From a virus, in IMG/VR virus record IMGVR_UViG_3300035670_000684, positions 1 through 36,761 of that record: a DNA stretch of 36,761 nt; one strand, given 5' to 3'. Within the stretch, counting starts at the first letter, position 1, and each line of letters starts with the position of its first letter. Position numbers and translations under genes: made by a program. The notes beneath the pieces are model-generated. The model made no database searches. It saw nothing but the letters and a program-made list of their open reading frames with translations, and was not told the DNA's origin. Of this stretch, positions 28,512 to 36,761 are shown piece after piece.

Positions 28512-28889
28512 TCAATAGTATTTTTGATACGTTCTTGCCTGATATACATATTTTCTTCTACGAATTCTAGGATCATCATCAGTCAAGTTAAGCCTATTTT
28601 CTCTATATATAATAAAACCAAGCTTATTTGTAATAAGGATGGTTTTTTTGTGTAATATTTCATCAATGCTATTTATAAGTGTTTCCAAAATTGTAGTATC
28701 TGGATCATCATCCCATACATCTATGTCTAATACGAAATTTTCTAATGCTCCAAAATCTACACTGTTAGGCAAATCAAATACCACATAAGGCATAATTGCA
28801 TCATCAGGTGCAGTATAAAAATAAACCCTTGGATGCACCGTTTGTAAAAGTGTTGATAGTGATTCTCTTATCTCGATAACTTTTATCAT
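28512..28889 (-). CDS. Tail terminator / minor tail protein (DUF3168-like)
   Basis: 125 residues. The pattern LRESLSTLLQTVHPRVYFYTAPDDAIMPYVVFDLPNS... and LDIDVWDDDPDTTILETLINSIDEIL resembles the DUF3168/gpU-type tail completion proteins. Position between the HK97 gp10-like gene and tail tube is standard for the tail terminator. Start overlaps the previous stop by one base (TAATG). Confidence 0.75.
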   Translation of the reverse strand: MIKVIEIRESLSTLLQTVHPRVYFYTAPDDAIMPYVVFDLPNSVDFGALENFVLDIDVWDDDPDTTILETLINSIDEILHKKTILITNKLGFIIYRENRLNLTDDDPRIRRRKYVYQARTYQKYY

Positions 28890-29338
28890 TACTCACCATC
28901 CTCACTAACAGCTTCATTTTCATCAATTAATCTCAATGCTCTTGTATCATCTTCTATCGCTGATAAATACTTTGCTTGTATATTTCTTATTTCTGATATA
29001 TTTTCAAATACAGTATCTCTAACAATGCTACGTTTAGGCTGATTTTTTGTTCCTAGTTCCTGATGAGCACCATACCAAGAATCATGCTTCATTCCAATTT
29101 GCAAATCAGCTTCAATTCTTCTAACCCAATACTGAGTAGTTTTATAAATTCTTTTATTATTTTTCATTCCTGGAAGTTTTTTTAGTTTTAAGATCATCTT
29201 TTTTCTTAGCATTTTTGCAGTATCTCTCATTGCTGCCCTGCATAATTCATTCAAAGTATAACTAATCCTGTCAACATTACTGGTAAAACTAACTGCACCA
29301 TTTCTATCAATTCTTGTAACACTGCGAGGCAATCCCAT
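28889..29338 (-). CDS. HK97 gp10-like head-tail / neck protein
   Basis: 149 residues, ribosome site AGGAGG. The N-terminal helix (DRISYTLNELCRAAMRDTAKMLRKKMILKLKK) and the conserved YKTTQYWVRRIEADLQIGMKHDSWYGAHQELGTKNQPKRSIVRDTVFENI (W-Y-G-x-x-x-E-x-G-T-K) identify the gp10/HK97 neck family. It lies in the usual connector order. Confidence 0.85.
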   Translation of the reverse strand: MGLPRSVTRIDRNGAVSFTSNVDRISYTLNELCRAAMRDTAKMLRKKMILKLKKLPGMKNNKRIYKTTQYWVRRIEADLQIGMKHDSWYGAHQELGTKNQPKRSIVRDTVFENISEIRNIQAKYLSAIEDDTRALRLIDENEAVSEDGE

Positions 29339-29342
29339 ATAA

Positions 29343-29645
29343 TCAACCTCCTATAAGCCTATTACAAATTAGTTCAAGTATTTCTCCATTTTTTGAGTAA
29401 GTCCTAATTATGTTATATTGCAAAGAATTAAATGAAAGTTTCTTTTCATCGGCATAATCTATTGCTCTAATTTCAAACATAATCTCAGGTTTTAGGCCAT
29501 TTGCTTGGGATTGATAAAATTCACTTTGTCTGATAGATTTCTGATTTGCAAATACTTGTCTTGATGTTGGTGTCTCGGTAATATCACCAATAGAATTTTG
29601 AGAATATACAATTGAAATTAGATTTATTACATCTCCCCATCTCAT
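29343..29645 (-). CDS. Head closure / head-tail joining protein
   Basis: 100 residues, ribosome site GGGGG. Beta-rich (MRWGDVINLISIVYSQNSIGDITETPTSRQVFANQKSIRQSEFYQSQANGLKPEIMFEIRAIDYADEKKLSFNSLQYNIIRTYSKNGEILELICNR), matching the SPP1 gp16-like head closure pattern. Placed between connector and neck genes. Confidence 0.8.
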   Translation of the reverse strand: MRWGDVINLISIVYSQNSIGDITETPTSRQVFANQKSIRQSEFYQSQANGLKPEIMFEIRAIDYADEKKLSFNSLQYNIIRTYSKNGEILELICNRLIGG

Positions 29646-29646
29646 A

Positions 29647-30162
29647 TTATACCCCCAAAGTTATATTAACTGCAGTATTTGCATATACATCCACTAAATT
29701 ATTTTCATCATCATCAGAGGCATAATCATTTGCAGTAATTGAGTAAATATAATTTGCTCCAGCTCTAACATAAAATATAGCAATACCTGATACATTTGTT
29801 GTTTTTGTCTCTCCATTAAATGTAATTTCAGCATTTCTTATTGCTATCTCTGAACTGTTTTTTATAGTAAAAGTAACTGCAAAATAAGAATAATCAGAAG
29901 ATAAAGATAAATGACTCTTTAACATTTCATAAGAATTTTTTAATTTATCAGCATCAGGATTATCATATCCGAAGTTAGCTTTACAATATAATATAATTGC
30001 TCTTTTTATTAGTGCATCTGTATCAAGATTGTTATTTAATACCCCACTAATACCTAAATCTACCTTAGCGCTTGATATTAAATCATTTATTTCATTATTA
30101 AATGCTGTTGTAGAAATCCTTAAACAGGATTTGACATCCGTTAATATTTGAGAGTCAGGCAA
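29647..30162 (-). CDS. Head-tail connector with Ig-like extension
   Basis: 171 residues if the TTG after AAGGAGGTGAAAACA is used, which is much the best ribosome site; an ATG ten codons upstream has none. Residues 1-85 are the gp6-like connector (LTDVKSCLRISTTAFNNEINDLISSAKVDLGISGVLN...RAIILYCKANFGYDNPDADKLKNSYEMLKSHLSLSSDY). Residues about 90-171 (AVTFTIKNSSEIAIRNAEITFNGETKTTNVSGIAIFYVRAGANYIYSITANDY) form an Ig- or carboxypeptidase-regulatory-like domain, an unusual addition. Confidence 0.8.
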   Translation of the reverse strand: MPDSQILTDVKSCLRISTTAFNNEINDLISSAKVDLGISGVLNNNLDTDALIKRAIILYCKANFGYDNPDADKLKNSYEMLKSHLSLSSDYSYFAVTFTIKNSSEIAIRNAEITFNGETKTTNVSGIAIFYVRAGANYIYSITANDYASDDDENNLVDVYANTAVNITLGV

Positions 30163-30223
30163 TGTTTTCACCTCCTTGAAAAAATAATACATTTATAAAA
30201 TAAATGGTATTATATAAATTAGT

Positions 30224-30805
30224 TTAATAACTATCCTCTTCATACCAAAATTCAAAAAAATTAATATCTGCAGCAGCTCCTGTACTATTTGTTAATGTCA
30301 CTATATACCAAGTATCTGGTTTTAGAACAAACTCTAAATCAAGTGTTCGAGGAGAATTACTAATAAATTGAGAAACATCAATAGTTTTTGCTCCTGTTAA
30401 ATTTAAATCCATAGAAGCTTTAAAAGCTTGCATGGCAGATACTACTGAACTATTTCTATTTCTATTTATTGGAGTTAAGTCTGTACCGTTTGTAGGCGCA
30501 TTTGTTGGAGATTCATAAAAATCAAGTCTAACTTTATTGGCTGTGGCTTGTAATTCTCTATATTTCCAGTGAATATATTTGCCACTTGCCACTGCTGGAG
30601 TTTTAAAGGCATAATTTACTACAGCAGCTCCTGCAACAGAAGTAAATATACCTGATAAACTAAAACCTTCACCTTTGTGAATATTAGTATGATCTGATGA
30701 TATATTTTTTACAGCTCCAGTAATTCGCTCAATTATATTTTTCACTTCATTATTTTCATTTAAATATCTTCCAGTCTTTGCATTCATTAATGATATATCC
30801 GGCAT
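30224..30805 (-). CDS. Virion structural protein, unknown
   Basis: 193 residues, ribosome site AAGGGGG. N-terminal helical part (NAKTGRYLNENNEVKNIIERITGAVKN), then a beta-rich domain (GIFTSVAGAAVVNYAFKTPAVASGKYIHWKYRELQATANKVRLDFYE...). Located between the decoration-like protein and the connector, so it is probably a capsid or head-tail accessory protein. No firm family. Confidence 0.6.
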   Translation of the reverse strand: MPDISLMNAKTGRYLNENNEVKNIIERITGAVKNISSDHTNIHKGEGFSLSGIFTSVAGAAVVNYAFKTPAVASGKYIHWKYRELQATANKVRLDFYESPTNAPTNGTDLTPINRNRNSSVVSAMQAFKASMDLNLTGAKTIDVSQFISNSPRTLDLEFVLKPDTWYIVTLTNSTGAAADINFFEFWYEEDSY

Positions 30806-30817
30806 CTGTTAACCCCC

Positions 30818-30839
30818 TTAGGGGAATAATATCCCCTAA
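30818..30839 (-). promoter_or_regulatory. Intercistronic hairpin near ribosome site
   Basis: Stem TTAGGGGA/TCCCCTAA (perfect 8 bp) directly before the GGGGG ribosome site of the gene starting at 30805. The CCCC arm could alternatively pair with that GGGG. May tune translation. Confidence 0.45.
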
Positions 30840-30845
30840 AAATTT

Positions 30846-31454
30846 TTATACAATAATATAAGCATCTACAACTTTACTATCTAATGCACTATTTAAATCC
30901 ATTGTATTGCTTTCAATTGCTGTGCTAGATACTGCAACTGTTGGAGCTGTACCTTCTTTTACATTATTTAAAAATGCATTTAAAACAGTATTATGCGTTA
31001 GCTTAAAAGGCAATCCTAACTTTTCTCCAAATCCAATTGCAGTAGTAGCTCCAGTTCCATCATGAGCGGGTATTGTAATTTTTGTAACAGTTTTAAAAGC
31101 CTTACTGCCTTCTACGCTTCCAGCTGTATTGACAGTAAATGCAGGTAATGTTTCAGTAATTACTTCATCTGCATAGTTAGTGCCTTCAATTGTTACTTGT
31201 ACCGCTTTTATGTCTATAGCTGTACCTCCAGCCGTTGCAGTAATATTTCTTGGTACACTCGGATTTGTAATAGCAGTAGTTACTTCTACTTCTACTCCTG
31301 TATCTTGAACCGCTGCATGTATCCCAGTAGTACTTGCTACAGTTGCTTTTGAAGCTTCTACTTGAAAATGAGCAATAAATCCTCTATCAACATCAACGCT
31401 TTCAACATCAGTAGAAAGTCTACCGTTATTTTTATTAAATTTTGTATATGGCAT
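30846..31454 (-). CDS. Putative capsid decoration / structural protein
   Basis: 202 residues, ribosome site GGAGG, next to the capsid gene. Rich in Ala, Thr, Val and beta strands (IHAAVQDTGVEVEVTTAITNPSVPRNITATAGGTAIDIKAVQVTIEGTNYADEVITETLPAFTVNTAGSVEGSKAFKTVTKITIPAHDGTGATTAIGFGEKLGL). Position and composition fit a head decoration protein. Family not certain. Confidence 0.6.
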   Translation of the reverse strand: MPYTKFNKNNGRLSTDVESVDVDRGFIAHFQVEASKATVASTTGIHAAVQDTGVEVEVTTAITNPSVPRNITATAGGTAIDIKAVQVTIEGTNYADEVITETLPAFTVNTAGSVEGSKAFKTVTKITIPAHDGTGATTAIGFGEKLGLPFKLTHNTVLNAFLNNVKEGTAPTVAVSSTAIESNTMDLNSALDSKVVDAYIIV

Positions 31455-31484
31455 AAAGAATACCTCCAGTTTATTTTTTAGTAT

Positions 31485-31512
31485 AAGAAAAGGATGCTAT
31501 TAAGCACCCTTT
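31485..31512 (-). terminator. Attenuator at the end of the capsid gene
   Basis: AAAGGGTGCT, loop TAAT, AGCATCCTTT then TTCTTAT on the minus strand. The 10-bp stem overlaps the stop codon of the capsid gene. It likely makes capsid mRNA more abundant than downstream messages. Confidence 0.65.
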
Positions 31513-32705
31513 TTAATAATTACAACTCCTTCAGGATCTAAAATCTTACCATCAGCTACCAGTATTGCTTTATCTACATACTGGTTCAAGTCATGATCAA
31601 GCCATCTGTACATTGTCATCTGCATATTACTATTAATTACATAGTCTGACAACTTGCAGAATACTGCTATTATATCTCCATTTGCTGCTGAATCATATGG
31701 TGTTACAACATCATCCTCAACAAGAATTACAGGCTTTCCACCAAATCTTTCCTGTGGTCCTTCAGTTATACCATAATTAACTCTTCCGATAGGCTGTCCA
31801 TTTGCATCTTGCATTGCATCTATATAACCATCAAACGTACCTGCTGCCATAATAAAACTTCCACCGGCTCTATAAGCAAGAGCTATTTTTGCAAATACTT
31901 TTTTCTTCCATGCTCCCCAGTCAGAAATTTCAGAAGAAGAAAGTGTAATTATATTTGCTACAGGAATTCTACTATCTACTGTAATTCCAAGAGGTTCACC
32001 ATCTCCATCCCCTTTTATTACAGCAATATCAAGTGCTTTTGTCATAGCTTCTACAATCAGGGATACTATTGTAGATTCAAAGCTTGGTAATGTTACTACA
32101 GTCTCAATTAATGATGTAGCAACTTTGCACTCTAAGCCATAGTATGAGAATGTTACTGAAGTATTAGCAGTAACTTTCTTTCTATCGCTTGGAGTAGCCT
32201 GAGTAATCCATGATGCAGTAGGTTTAAGAGATAAAATAGGTACTTTAACTCCACCTTTGATATTAGCTTTTCTTACTGCATTAAAAATCTGACCATAGGA
32301 TGTCATTTTCTTGATAATTTCATCCATAATTGGAGTTGGTATTACTGCTGCTGCTTCTGTAGTATCTGTGTAAGCATCCTGATTTTTGAATTCTTTTGAC
32401 ATATTTCCAGTTTTGCAGTAATTCATGAAAGCTTTTCTGTATTCTAAAGATGCATATACATCAGCTTCTTCAGTTTTTACACTTTCTATCTTGATATTTG
32501 ACTCATTAACTACTTCCATAACTACACTTTGGTCTTTAAGAGCATTCATATTAGCTTGCGCTTTAGCAAACTTTTCAAAACTCTCATCAAGATCCTTTAT
32601 TTCCTTTTCTTTAACATCATACTCTTCCATTTTTCCTTCGTTTAAAATTCTTTGTGCTTCTTCCAGCAATGATGCTCTTTTAGCTAAATATTCTTTTTTA
32701 TTCAT
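31500..32705 (-). CDS. HK97-type major capsid protein
   Basis: 401 residues. Residues 1-105 are a coiled-coil scaffolding (delta) domain to be removed by the protease (KRASLLEEAQRILNEGKMEEYDVKEKEIKDLDESFEKFAKAQANMNALK). The HK97 fold follows from about 110 (TDTTEAAAVIPTPIMDEIIKKMTSYGQIFNAVRKANIKGG... GLECKVATSLIETVVTLPSFESTIVSLIVEAMTKALDIAVIKGDGDGEPLGI). Start overlaps the protease stop by one base. Ribosome site GGAGG. Confidence 0.95.
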   Translation of the reverse strand: MNKKEYLAKRASLLEEAQRILNEGKMEEYDVKEKEIKDLDESFEKFAKAQANMNALKDQSVVMEVVNESNIKIESVKTEEADVYASLEYRKAFMNYCKTGNMSKEFKNQDAYTDTTEAAAVIPTPIMDEIIKKMTSYGQIFNAVRKANIKGGVKVPILSLKPTASWITQATPSDRKKVTANTSVTFSYYGLECKVATSLIETVVTLPSFESTIVSLIVEAMTKALDIAVIKGDGDGEPLGITVDSRIPVANIITLSSSEISDWGAWKKKVFAKIALAYRAGGSFIMAAGTFDGYIDAMQDANGQPIGRVNYGITEGPQERFGGKPVILVEDDVVTPYDSAANGDIIAVFCKLSDYVINSNMQMTMYRWLDHDLNQYVDKAILVADGKILDPEGVVIIKKGA

Positions 32706-33427
32706 TATGCCTTTACCTCCATTAATTTTAATAGATTTAATTTTGCCTGTGTTTTTTTTATATTATCTGATATATTTGCATCAGTTTTTTTAGGCTCAGT
32801 ACTTTCGATTTCATTAATTTCCATACTCTTTAAATGATTCCTCATTTTTTCAATTATTTCTTGAGGTATCATAGAGTTTGTTGTGCTTGCAACTAAAGTA
32901 TTTTGTTCATTAAACATAATTTCATCAACAAAATTATTTTTTAATGCTTGCTGTGCATTAAAATATGTTTCTTTATTCATCAAATCAAGTAATTCTTTCT
33001 GTTTCATGCCTGTTTTAAGCATGTATGCATTTGCAATTCCTTGATTATGACCTTTTAATACTTCAGCCTCATGTTCAAATGTTCTATAGTCTCCTGATGC
33101 CATAGACCAAACATTATGTATCATTAATTGAGCTGTAGGAGACATTATTACTTTTTTTCCTGCCATAGCAATAACACTGGCAGCACTTGCAGCAACTCCA
33201 ACAATTTTAACTAAGACATTGCCTTTATAACTTTTCAATGCAGTATATATTTCAGAGCCTGCATACACATCACCACCGCCAGAGTTGATTTCTACTTCTA
33301 AATCTTCACCCATAGCTTTTTGAATTTGATTAGAAATATCTGATGGGCTTACGGCTTCAATTCCAAACCATTCATATATCCACTTATCATTGTTGTTTAC
33401 TATTACACCCTTCACATTAATTTGCAC
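32705..33427 (-). CDS. ClpP-type prohead maturation protease
   Basis: 240 residues if the GTG eleven bases after AGGAGG is used; a GTG four codons upstream overlaps the ribosome site. ClpP fold with VEINSGGGDVYAGSEIYTAL, nucleophile Ser in VGVAASAASVIAMAG (about 87-101) and His in LMIHNVW (about 113). The C-terminal tail is charged. It cuts the delta domain from the capsid protein. Overlaps the portal gene end. Confidence 0.9.
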   Translation of the reverse strand: MQINVKGVIVNNNDKWIYEWFGIEAVSPSDISNQIQKAMGEDLEVEINSGGGDVYAGSEIYTALKSYKGNVLVKIVGVAASAASVIAMAGKKVIMSPTAQLMIHNVWSMASGDYRTFEHEAEVLKGHNQGIANAYMLKTGMKQKELLDLMNKETYFNAQQALKNNFVDEIMFNEQNTLVASTTNSMIPQEIIEKMRNHLKSMEINEIESTEPKKTDANISDNIKKTQAKLNLLKLMEVKA

Positions 33428-34589
33428 TTGTCGTTGCACCTCCTTCTACTAATGCAGTATCTAGCCTTCTTATAGGTTTATCTCCGCCTTCGATTGGACC
33501 CATATTCATTACGGTTCTCCATTCGTTTGGTGTCATAGCTCCACGGTCAACCATTTGCAACAAATTCAATTTTGTAGCCATTGAAGCATACTGCAAATTT
33601 GAAGATTCAAAAATTATTTGATTCCCGAAACCTCTTTCTTTTCTTGTAAATAACTTTCGTGTAAATTCTCCAGACATTTGTAAAGCTACTGGTTCAATTT
33701 CAGATTCATAATAAGCGTTCCATTGGTCTTCTGTGTATTTACTTTGTACTATAGCCTCATTTGTATTAAAAAAATTATAGATTCTTTGAACTGTTTCTTT
33801 CATTTGTGCTGCATTTGCTACATAAGGTTCAGGTTTTACCTGCTCTAAGTCATATTTTGTATCACTTGCTATTGCTCCGCCTTTATCCGAATCAATACTA
33901 AGATAATTATTTACAAAAGATTTTATTTGTAAATCCATATCCTCTGGTCTAAGTATGTTTTTAAATTTCATTATCCAGCGGATAATATTACTATTTTTTA
34001 TTGCCTTTACAATACCCTGATCCATTGTAGTTATAATATTCATTAAAGGAGTTATTGATTGTGCTGGAGAATCACCAAAAATATCATTTTCATTGAAATC
34101 TTGCCTTAAGTGAATAACATCTTTGTAGTTAAAAGTACTAATTTTTCCATTTTTAAAAGTAAATTTTAAAAATAATTCTCCTGACTCTGAATAAATAGCT
34201 TCTACTCCTGATGCAGGTATAGGATATATCTGAAAAGGATAGTCAAAATCATCTTTGACAATTAATGCAAACGCATTATTATTAAGACACAATTGCGTTG
34301 CTATTTTTTCTTGAAACATTTGACCTGTCATGTATGGATTCGGCTCTTCTAGAAGAAATCTCATATATACATCTGGATTTATTTTAAGCTCATTTAAACT
34401 TTTTCTTACATGAGTTGCTAACAATTTTCCAATAGCTTTTGCCTTTGGTCTTATACAAGCTCTTATAATATCAGATTGATATAAGTTGCCATTAAAATTA
34501 TAAAACCCATTACCTACTGCAGTAACAAGTTTCAATGTATATCCTTGATTTTCATTTGAATTTTTAAATATCTTGTTGAGCAATCCCAA
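33417..34589 (-). CDS. HK97-type portal protein
   Basis: 390 residues starting with TTG after GGAGGTGATAAA. Portal family features: RACIRPKAKAIGKLLATHVRK, PNPYMTGQMFQEKIATQLCLNNNAFALIVKD, VIHLRQDFNENDIFGDSPAQSI, NTNEAIVQSKYTEDQWNAYYESEIEP, LQMVDRGAMTPNEWRTVMNMGPIEGGDK. It forms the dodecameric ring for DNA passage at the capsid vertex. Confidence 0.95.
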   Translation of the reverse strand: MGLLNKIFKNSNENQGYTLKLVTAVGNGFYNFNGNLYQSDIIRACIRPKAKAIGKLLATHVRKSLNELKINPDVYMRFLLEEPNPYMTGQMFQEKIATQLCLNNNAFALIVKDDFDYPFQIYPIPASGVEAIYSESGELFLKFTFKNGKISTFNYKDVIHLRQDFNENDIFGDSPAQSITPLMNIITTMDQGIVKAIKNSNIIRWIMKFKNILRPEDMDLQIKSFVNNYLSIDSDKGGAIASDTKYDLEQVKPEPYVANAAQMKETVQRIYNFFNTNEAIVQSKYTEDQWNAYYESEIEPVALQMSGEFTRKLFTRKERGFGNQIIFESSNLQYASMATKLNLLQMVDRGAMTPNEWRTVMNMGPIEGGDKPIRRLDTALVEGGATTSAN

Positions 34590-34607
34590 TTTATCACCTC
34601 CCCTTTT

Positions 34608-36320
34608 CTATATCATACTTTTATAATCTTGCATTTTATCTTGCAAAACAACATAAGCATCTAATAATGCTGCTGCACCATCAATTCTTTTTCTTTGTTT
34701 TGATGTTTTAATCGGCTGAATATTATCATTTTTATCCACATCTATAGATGTATTACTTAGACACCATTTATCAATTGGATTGTTATTATAAATAATTAAT
34801 TTACTTTCTAAATCAGCTCCAAGTAATTTCATAGGACCTGATAAAGTTTTCTTTCCCTGTATAATTGGAATCATGCTTTGTTCTCCAAAATGTCCTTGCA
34901 TTTCTTCTACCCAGTACTTAGCCGACCAAGAGTCATATCCAATCCAAGGTAAATAAATTCCATGCTCATTCATTACTTCAAGAAACCATTCTGTAACATA
35001 CTTAGCATGTACACTATTTCCTTCACATGTTCGTAACAATCCCATATCTCTCCATATGTCATAGGGAATCTTATCTTCTTTTACCCTTTTTTCAAGCAAA
35101 TCTTCTGGCAACCAGTACATTTGCAAAACATAAACATGCTTATCATTTGGTACCATGAATATAACCTTAGCCGCCGTCAAGTCTGTAGTCGATGATAAGT
35201 CAGCTCCACCAATTCCATACTTTGGCTTTAAATCAAGTAAGTTATATGTCTCTTTATTTAAAATAACTTCGAATGGCAACCATGCTTCTGATGAAGTTTC
35301 ACGAATATTAAAATCTTTACAGAGAAGATTTTTAATTAATAAAGCGTTTGCTTTTGCTTTATTTACTTTGGCTTGAAGTGTATCAATCTTTTTTATTGTT
35401 CCAAGTCCAGGGTTAGCTTTTATATGATTAATACTATCTGTCCATTCATTCCTATTGTCGAGTTCATAAATGATAGGTAAAAATCTTTCATTTTTATAAC
35501 CATTTTCATCATCATAACCATTTATAATTTGCTCAGCCTCGTCATATTTCAAATCAAAAATTGATTCTCTAATAGTCCCGGCTGTACTTGTAATGAAAAT
35601 TAAAGGTTCATCTCTAGAACTTGTACCATCAACAATAACATCATATAAATCTTTTGTTTTCCAAGCATGAATTTCATCTAATAAAGCGCCATGTACATTG
35701 AGTCCATCTAAAGTTTCGCTATCTGAACCCAAAGGCTTAAAAGATGAATCATTGTAATCAGAAACCATTTCACTTACTAAGGTCTTAATCCTTTTTAGTA
35801 GGACTGATGATTTTCTTACCATTCTTTTTGCTTCAAGCCATATGATTTTAGCTTGGTCTTTTTTTGTTGCACAGGCATATATTTCAGCACCGGGTTCTCC
35901 GTCTGCAATTTGCAAATATAAACCTATGGCTGCAGCTAAAGTAGATTTCCCATTTTTTCTAGCCACAATAAGTAATGCTTCTTGATACTTTCTTGTGTTA
36001 TCTATTTTATGTACTATACCAAAAGTTGCTGCAATTAACGCTTTTTGCCACAACTCAAGAATAAAAGGTTTTCCACCTAGTTTTCCTTTGCTATGTTTGC
36101 AATAATTTTCTATAAATTCAAGAGCATGATTAGCTTTTTTTGCACTATATTCCCATTCACTGTTAACATCGTGCAATAAACGATAAAGCTCTTTATAAAC
36201 TCTAAATATTTTATCCCCAACACTATTTCTATTATTTTGTATCCAATCAAAGTATTGAAATATTGGGTTATAAAATAAATCATACGCAATTCTAATATTT
36301 TTTTTAGCTGCTGAACTCAT
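34608..36320 (-). CDS. terL: Terminase large subunit
   Basis: 570 residues. N-terminal ATPase: VARKNGKSTLAAAIGLYL (Walker A, about 118-135), GALLDEIHAW (Walker B, about 215), FITSTAGTI (coupling motif, about 243). C-terminal nuclease: GIGGADLSSTTDLTA (about 365-379) and later acidic residues in GYDSWSAKYW and the SIDVDKNDN region. It translocates DNA into the prohead and cuts it. Start overlaps the small subunit stop by four bases (ATGA). Confidence 0.96.
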   Translation of the reverse strand: MSSAAKKNIRIAYDLFYNPIFQYFDWIQNNRNSVGDKIFRVYKELYRLLHDVNSEWEYSAKKANHALEFIENYCKHSKGKLGGKPFILELWQKALIAATFGIVHKIDNTRKYQEALLIVARKNGKSTLAAAIGLYLQIADGEPGAEIYACATKKDQAKIIWLEAKRMVRKSSVLLKRIKTLVSEMVSDYNDSSFKPLGSDSETLDGLNVHGALLDEIHAWKTKDLYDVIVDGTSSRDEPLIFITSTAGTIRESIFDLKYDEAEQIINGYDDENGYKNERFLPIIYELDNRNEWTDSINHIKANPGLGTIKKIDTLQAKVNKAKANALLIKNLLCKDFNIRETSSEAWLPFEVILNKETYNLLDLKPKYGIGGADLSSTTDLTAAKVIFMVPNDKHVYVLQMYWLPEDLLEKRVKEDKIPYDIWRDMGLLRTCEGNSVHAKYVTEWFLEVMNEHGIYLPWIGYDSWSAKYWVEEMQGHFGEQSMIPIIQGKKTLSGPMKLLGADLESKLIIYNNNPIDKWCLSNTSIDVDKNDNIQPIKTSKQRKRIDGAAALLDAYVVLQDKMQDYKSMI

Positions 36321-36715
36321 TTTGACTCACAGAATTTTTCAAATCCATCATCCTCTATTTTTGGCTGTTCTTTGGGAATTAAATCAGCAAGCTGTTTCAT
36401 TATTTGTGTAAGATTTTTAGTCATGCTTAGGTGTACTTCTACTTCTGGAGACTTCTTTGTTCCCCATTGGTTATCTCCATTTTGATATTTGCTTATTACA
36501 CCTTCAAGATTAATATGATTCTGCAAATCTTCCAGAGACACCGACAAAAAAGCTGCAGTTTCAATTAGAGTCTTAACTAATTTTTTTGTGTTTTTTGATA
36601 GCCCTTTGTATATACTTTCAAGTCTTTTTATTTCGATTTTTATCCTTTTTTGTTTCTCTTTTTCTAGAGATTTTTTTTCATCTTCTGACATATTTTCTTT
36701 ATTATATGTATCCAT
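36317..36715 (-). CDS. terS: Terminase small subunit, P27 family
   Basis: 132 residues. Highly charged helical N-terminus, then LSKNTKKLVKTLIETAAFLSVSLEDLQNHINLEGVISKYQNGDNQWGTKKSPEVEVHLSMTKNLTQIMKQLADLIP, the P27-type small terminase pattern (N-G-x-x-x-G-x-K-x-S-P-E...T-K-x-x-x-x-I-x-x-L). It recognises the packaging site, which should lie just upstream, at the right window edge or across the junction near the HNH gene. Confidence 0.85.
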   Translation of the reverse strand: MDTYNKENMSEDEKKSLEKEKQKRIKIEIKRLESIYKGLSKNTKKLVKTLIETAAFLSVSLEDLQNHINLEGVISKYQNGDNQWGTKKSPEVEVHLSMTKNLTQIMKQLADLIPKEQPKIEDDGFEKFCESK

Positions 36716-36761
36716 ATTTTACTACACCCCCCTTGTGCATGCCCTGTGTATCCACGAAAAC
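36716..36761. other. Right edge of window, upstream of terS
   Basis: Non-coding 46 bases with a CCCCCC run (GGGGGG on the coding strand, possible ribosome site for terS). If the molecule is circular this joins base 1 and completes the HNH-terS gap of about 75 bases, the expected location of cos. Confidence 0.4.

Noticed and set aside
1-36761. CRISPR array or transposable element
   Set aside because: No spaced direct repeats of CRISPR type and no transposase or terminal inverted repeats were seen.

Overview
The window looks like a complete, or nearly complete, genome of an extrachromosomal temperate siphovirus (a phage-plasmid) from a low-GC Gram-positive host, most likely Clostridium. The DNA is strongly AT-rich, most genes have AGGAGG-type ribosome binding sites, and the protein families (ArpU-like late regulator, XhlA, HK97-type head genes, replisome organizer plus DnaB-type helicase, Tad1-like protein) are typical of clostridial phages. 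An HNH endonuclease gene lies at the left edge and the small terminase gene at the right edge, both leftward. These are normally neighbours, so the molecule is probably circular and opened near the packaging site.

Layout. On the minus strand, read from about 9.4 kb leftwards, are early genes: small proteins, a replication-terminator-like protein, a DUF2303-like protein, the replisome organizer, the DnaB-type helicase, a MazG-like pyrophosphohydrolase, a tyrosine recombinase without an N-terminal arm domain, and the ArpU-like late regulator. After a terminator, a long inverted-repeat element and a promoter (2.2-2.4 kb) come a Tad1-like anti-Thoeris protein, a DUF1599 protein, small genes and HNH. 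Across the presumed circular junction follow terminase, portal, ClpP-type protease, capsid, connectors, tail tube, frameshifted tail chaperone, tape measure, tail hub, fibre, and the lysis module XhlA / amidase with SLH domain / holin (36.7 down to 18.9 kb).

Between 9.5 and 18.8 kb lies the lysogeny and plasmid-maintenance region. It holds a CI-like repressor with a 37-bp operator, an orphan response regulator, a second XRE protein, an HTH_36-type plasmid Rep with iteron-like repeats inside its own gene, and an excisionase-type HTH gene. It also holds a small RNA, a 426-residue membrane and coiled-coil protein, a parA/RHH partition cassette flanked by short repeats, small zinc-ribbon and HTH genes, two probable structured RNAs, and a PAPS-reductase-like PP-loop protein.

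The strongest new signal is the control region of the plasmid rep gene (12.12-12.41 kb). The minus strand has a rep promoter (TTGACA-17-TAAAAT) and a leader of about 220 nt. The plus strand has a convergent promoter (TTGATA-17-TATAAT) and an intrinsic terminator that together define an antisense RNA of about 80 nt inside that leader. The leader can form two mutually exclusive structures, one of which buries the rep Shine-Dalgarno sequence. Together with the iterons and the par locus, this describes a plasmid-mode replicon carried by a phage that also encodes a separate lytic replication module.
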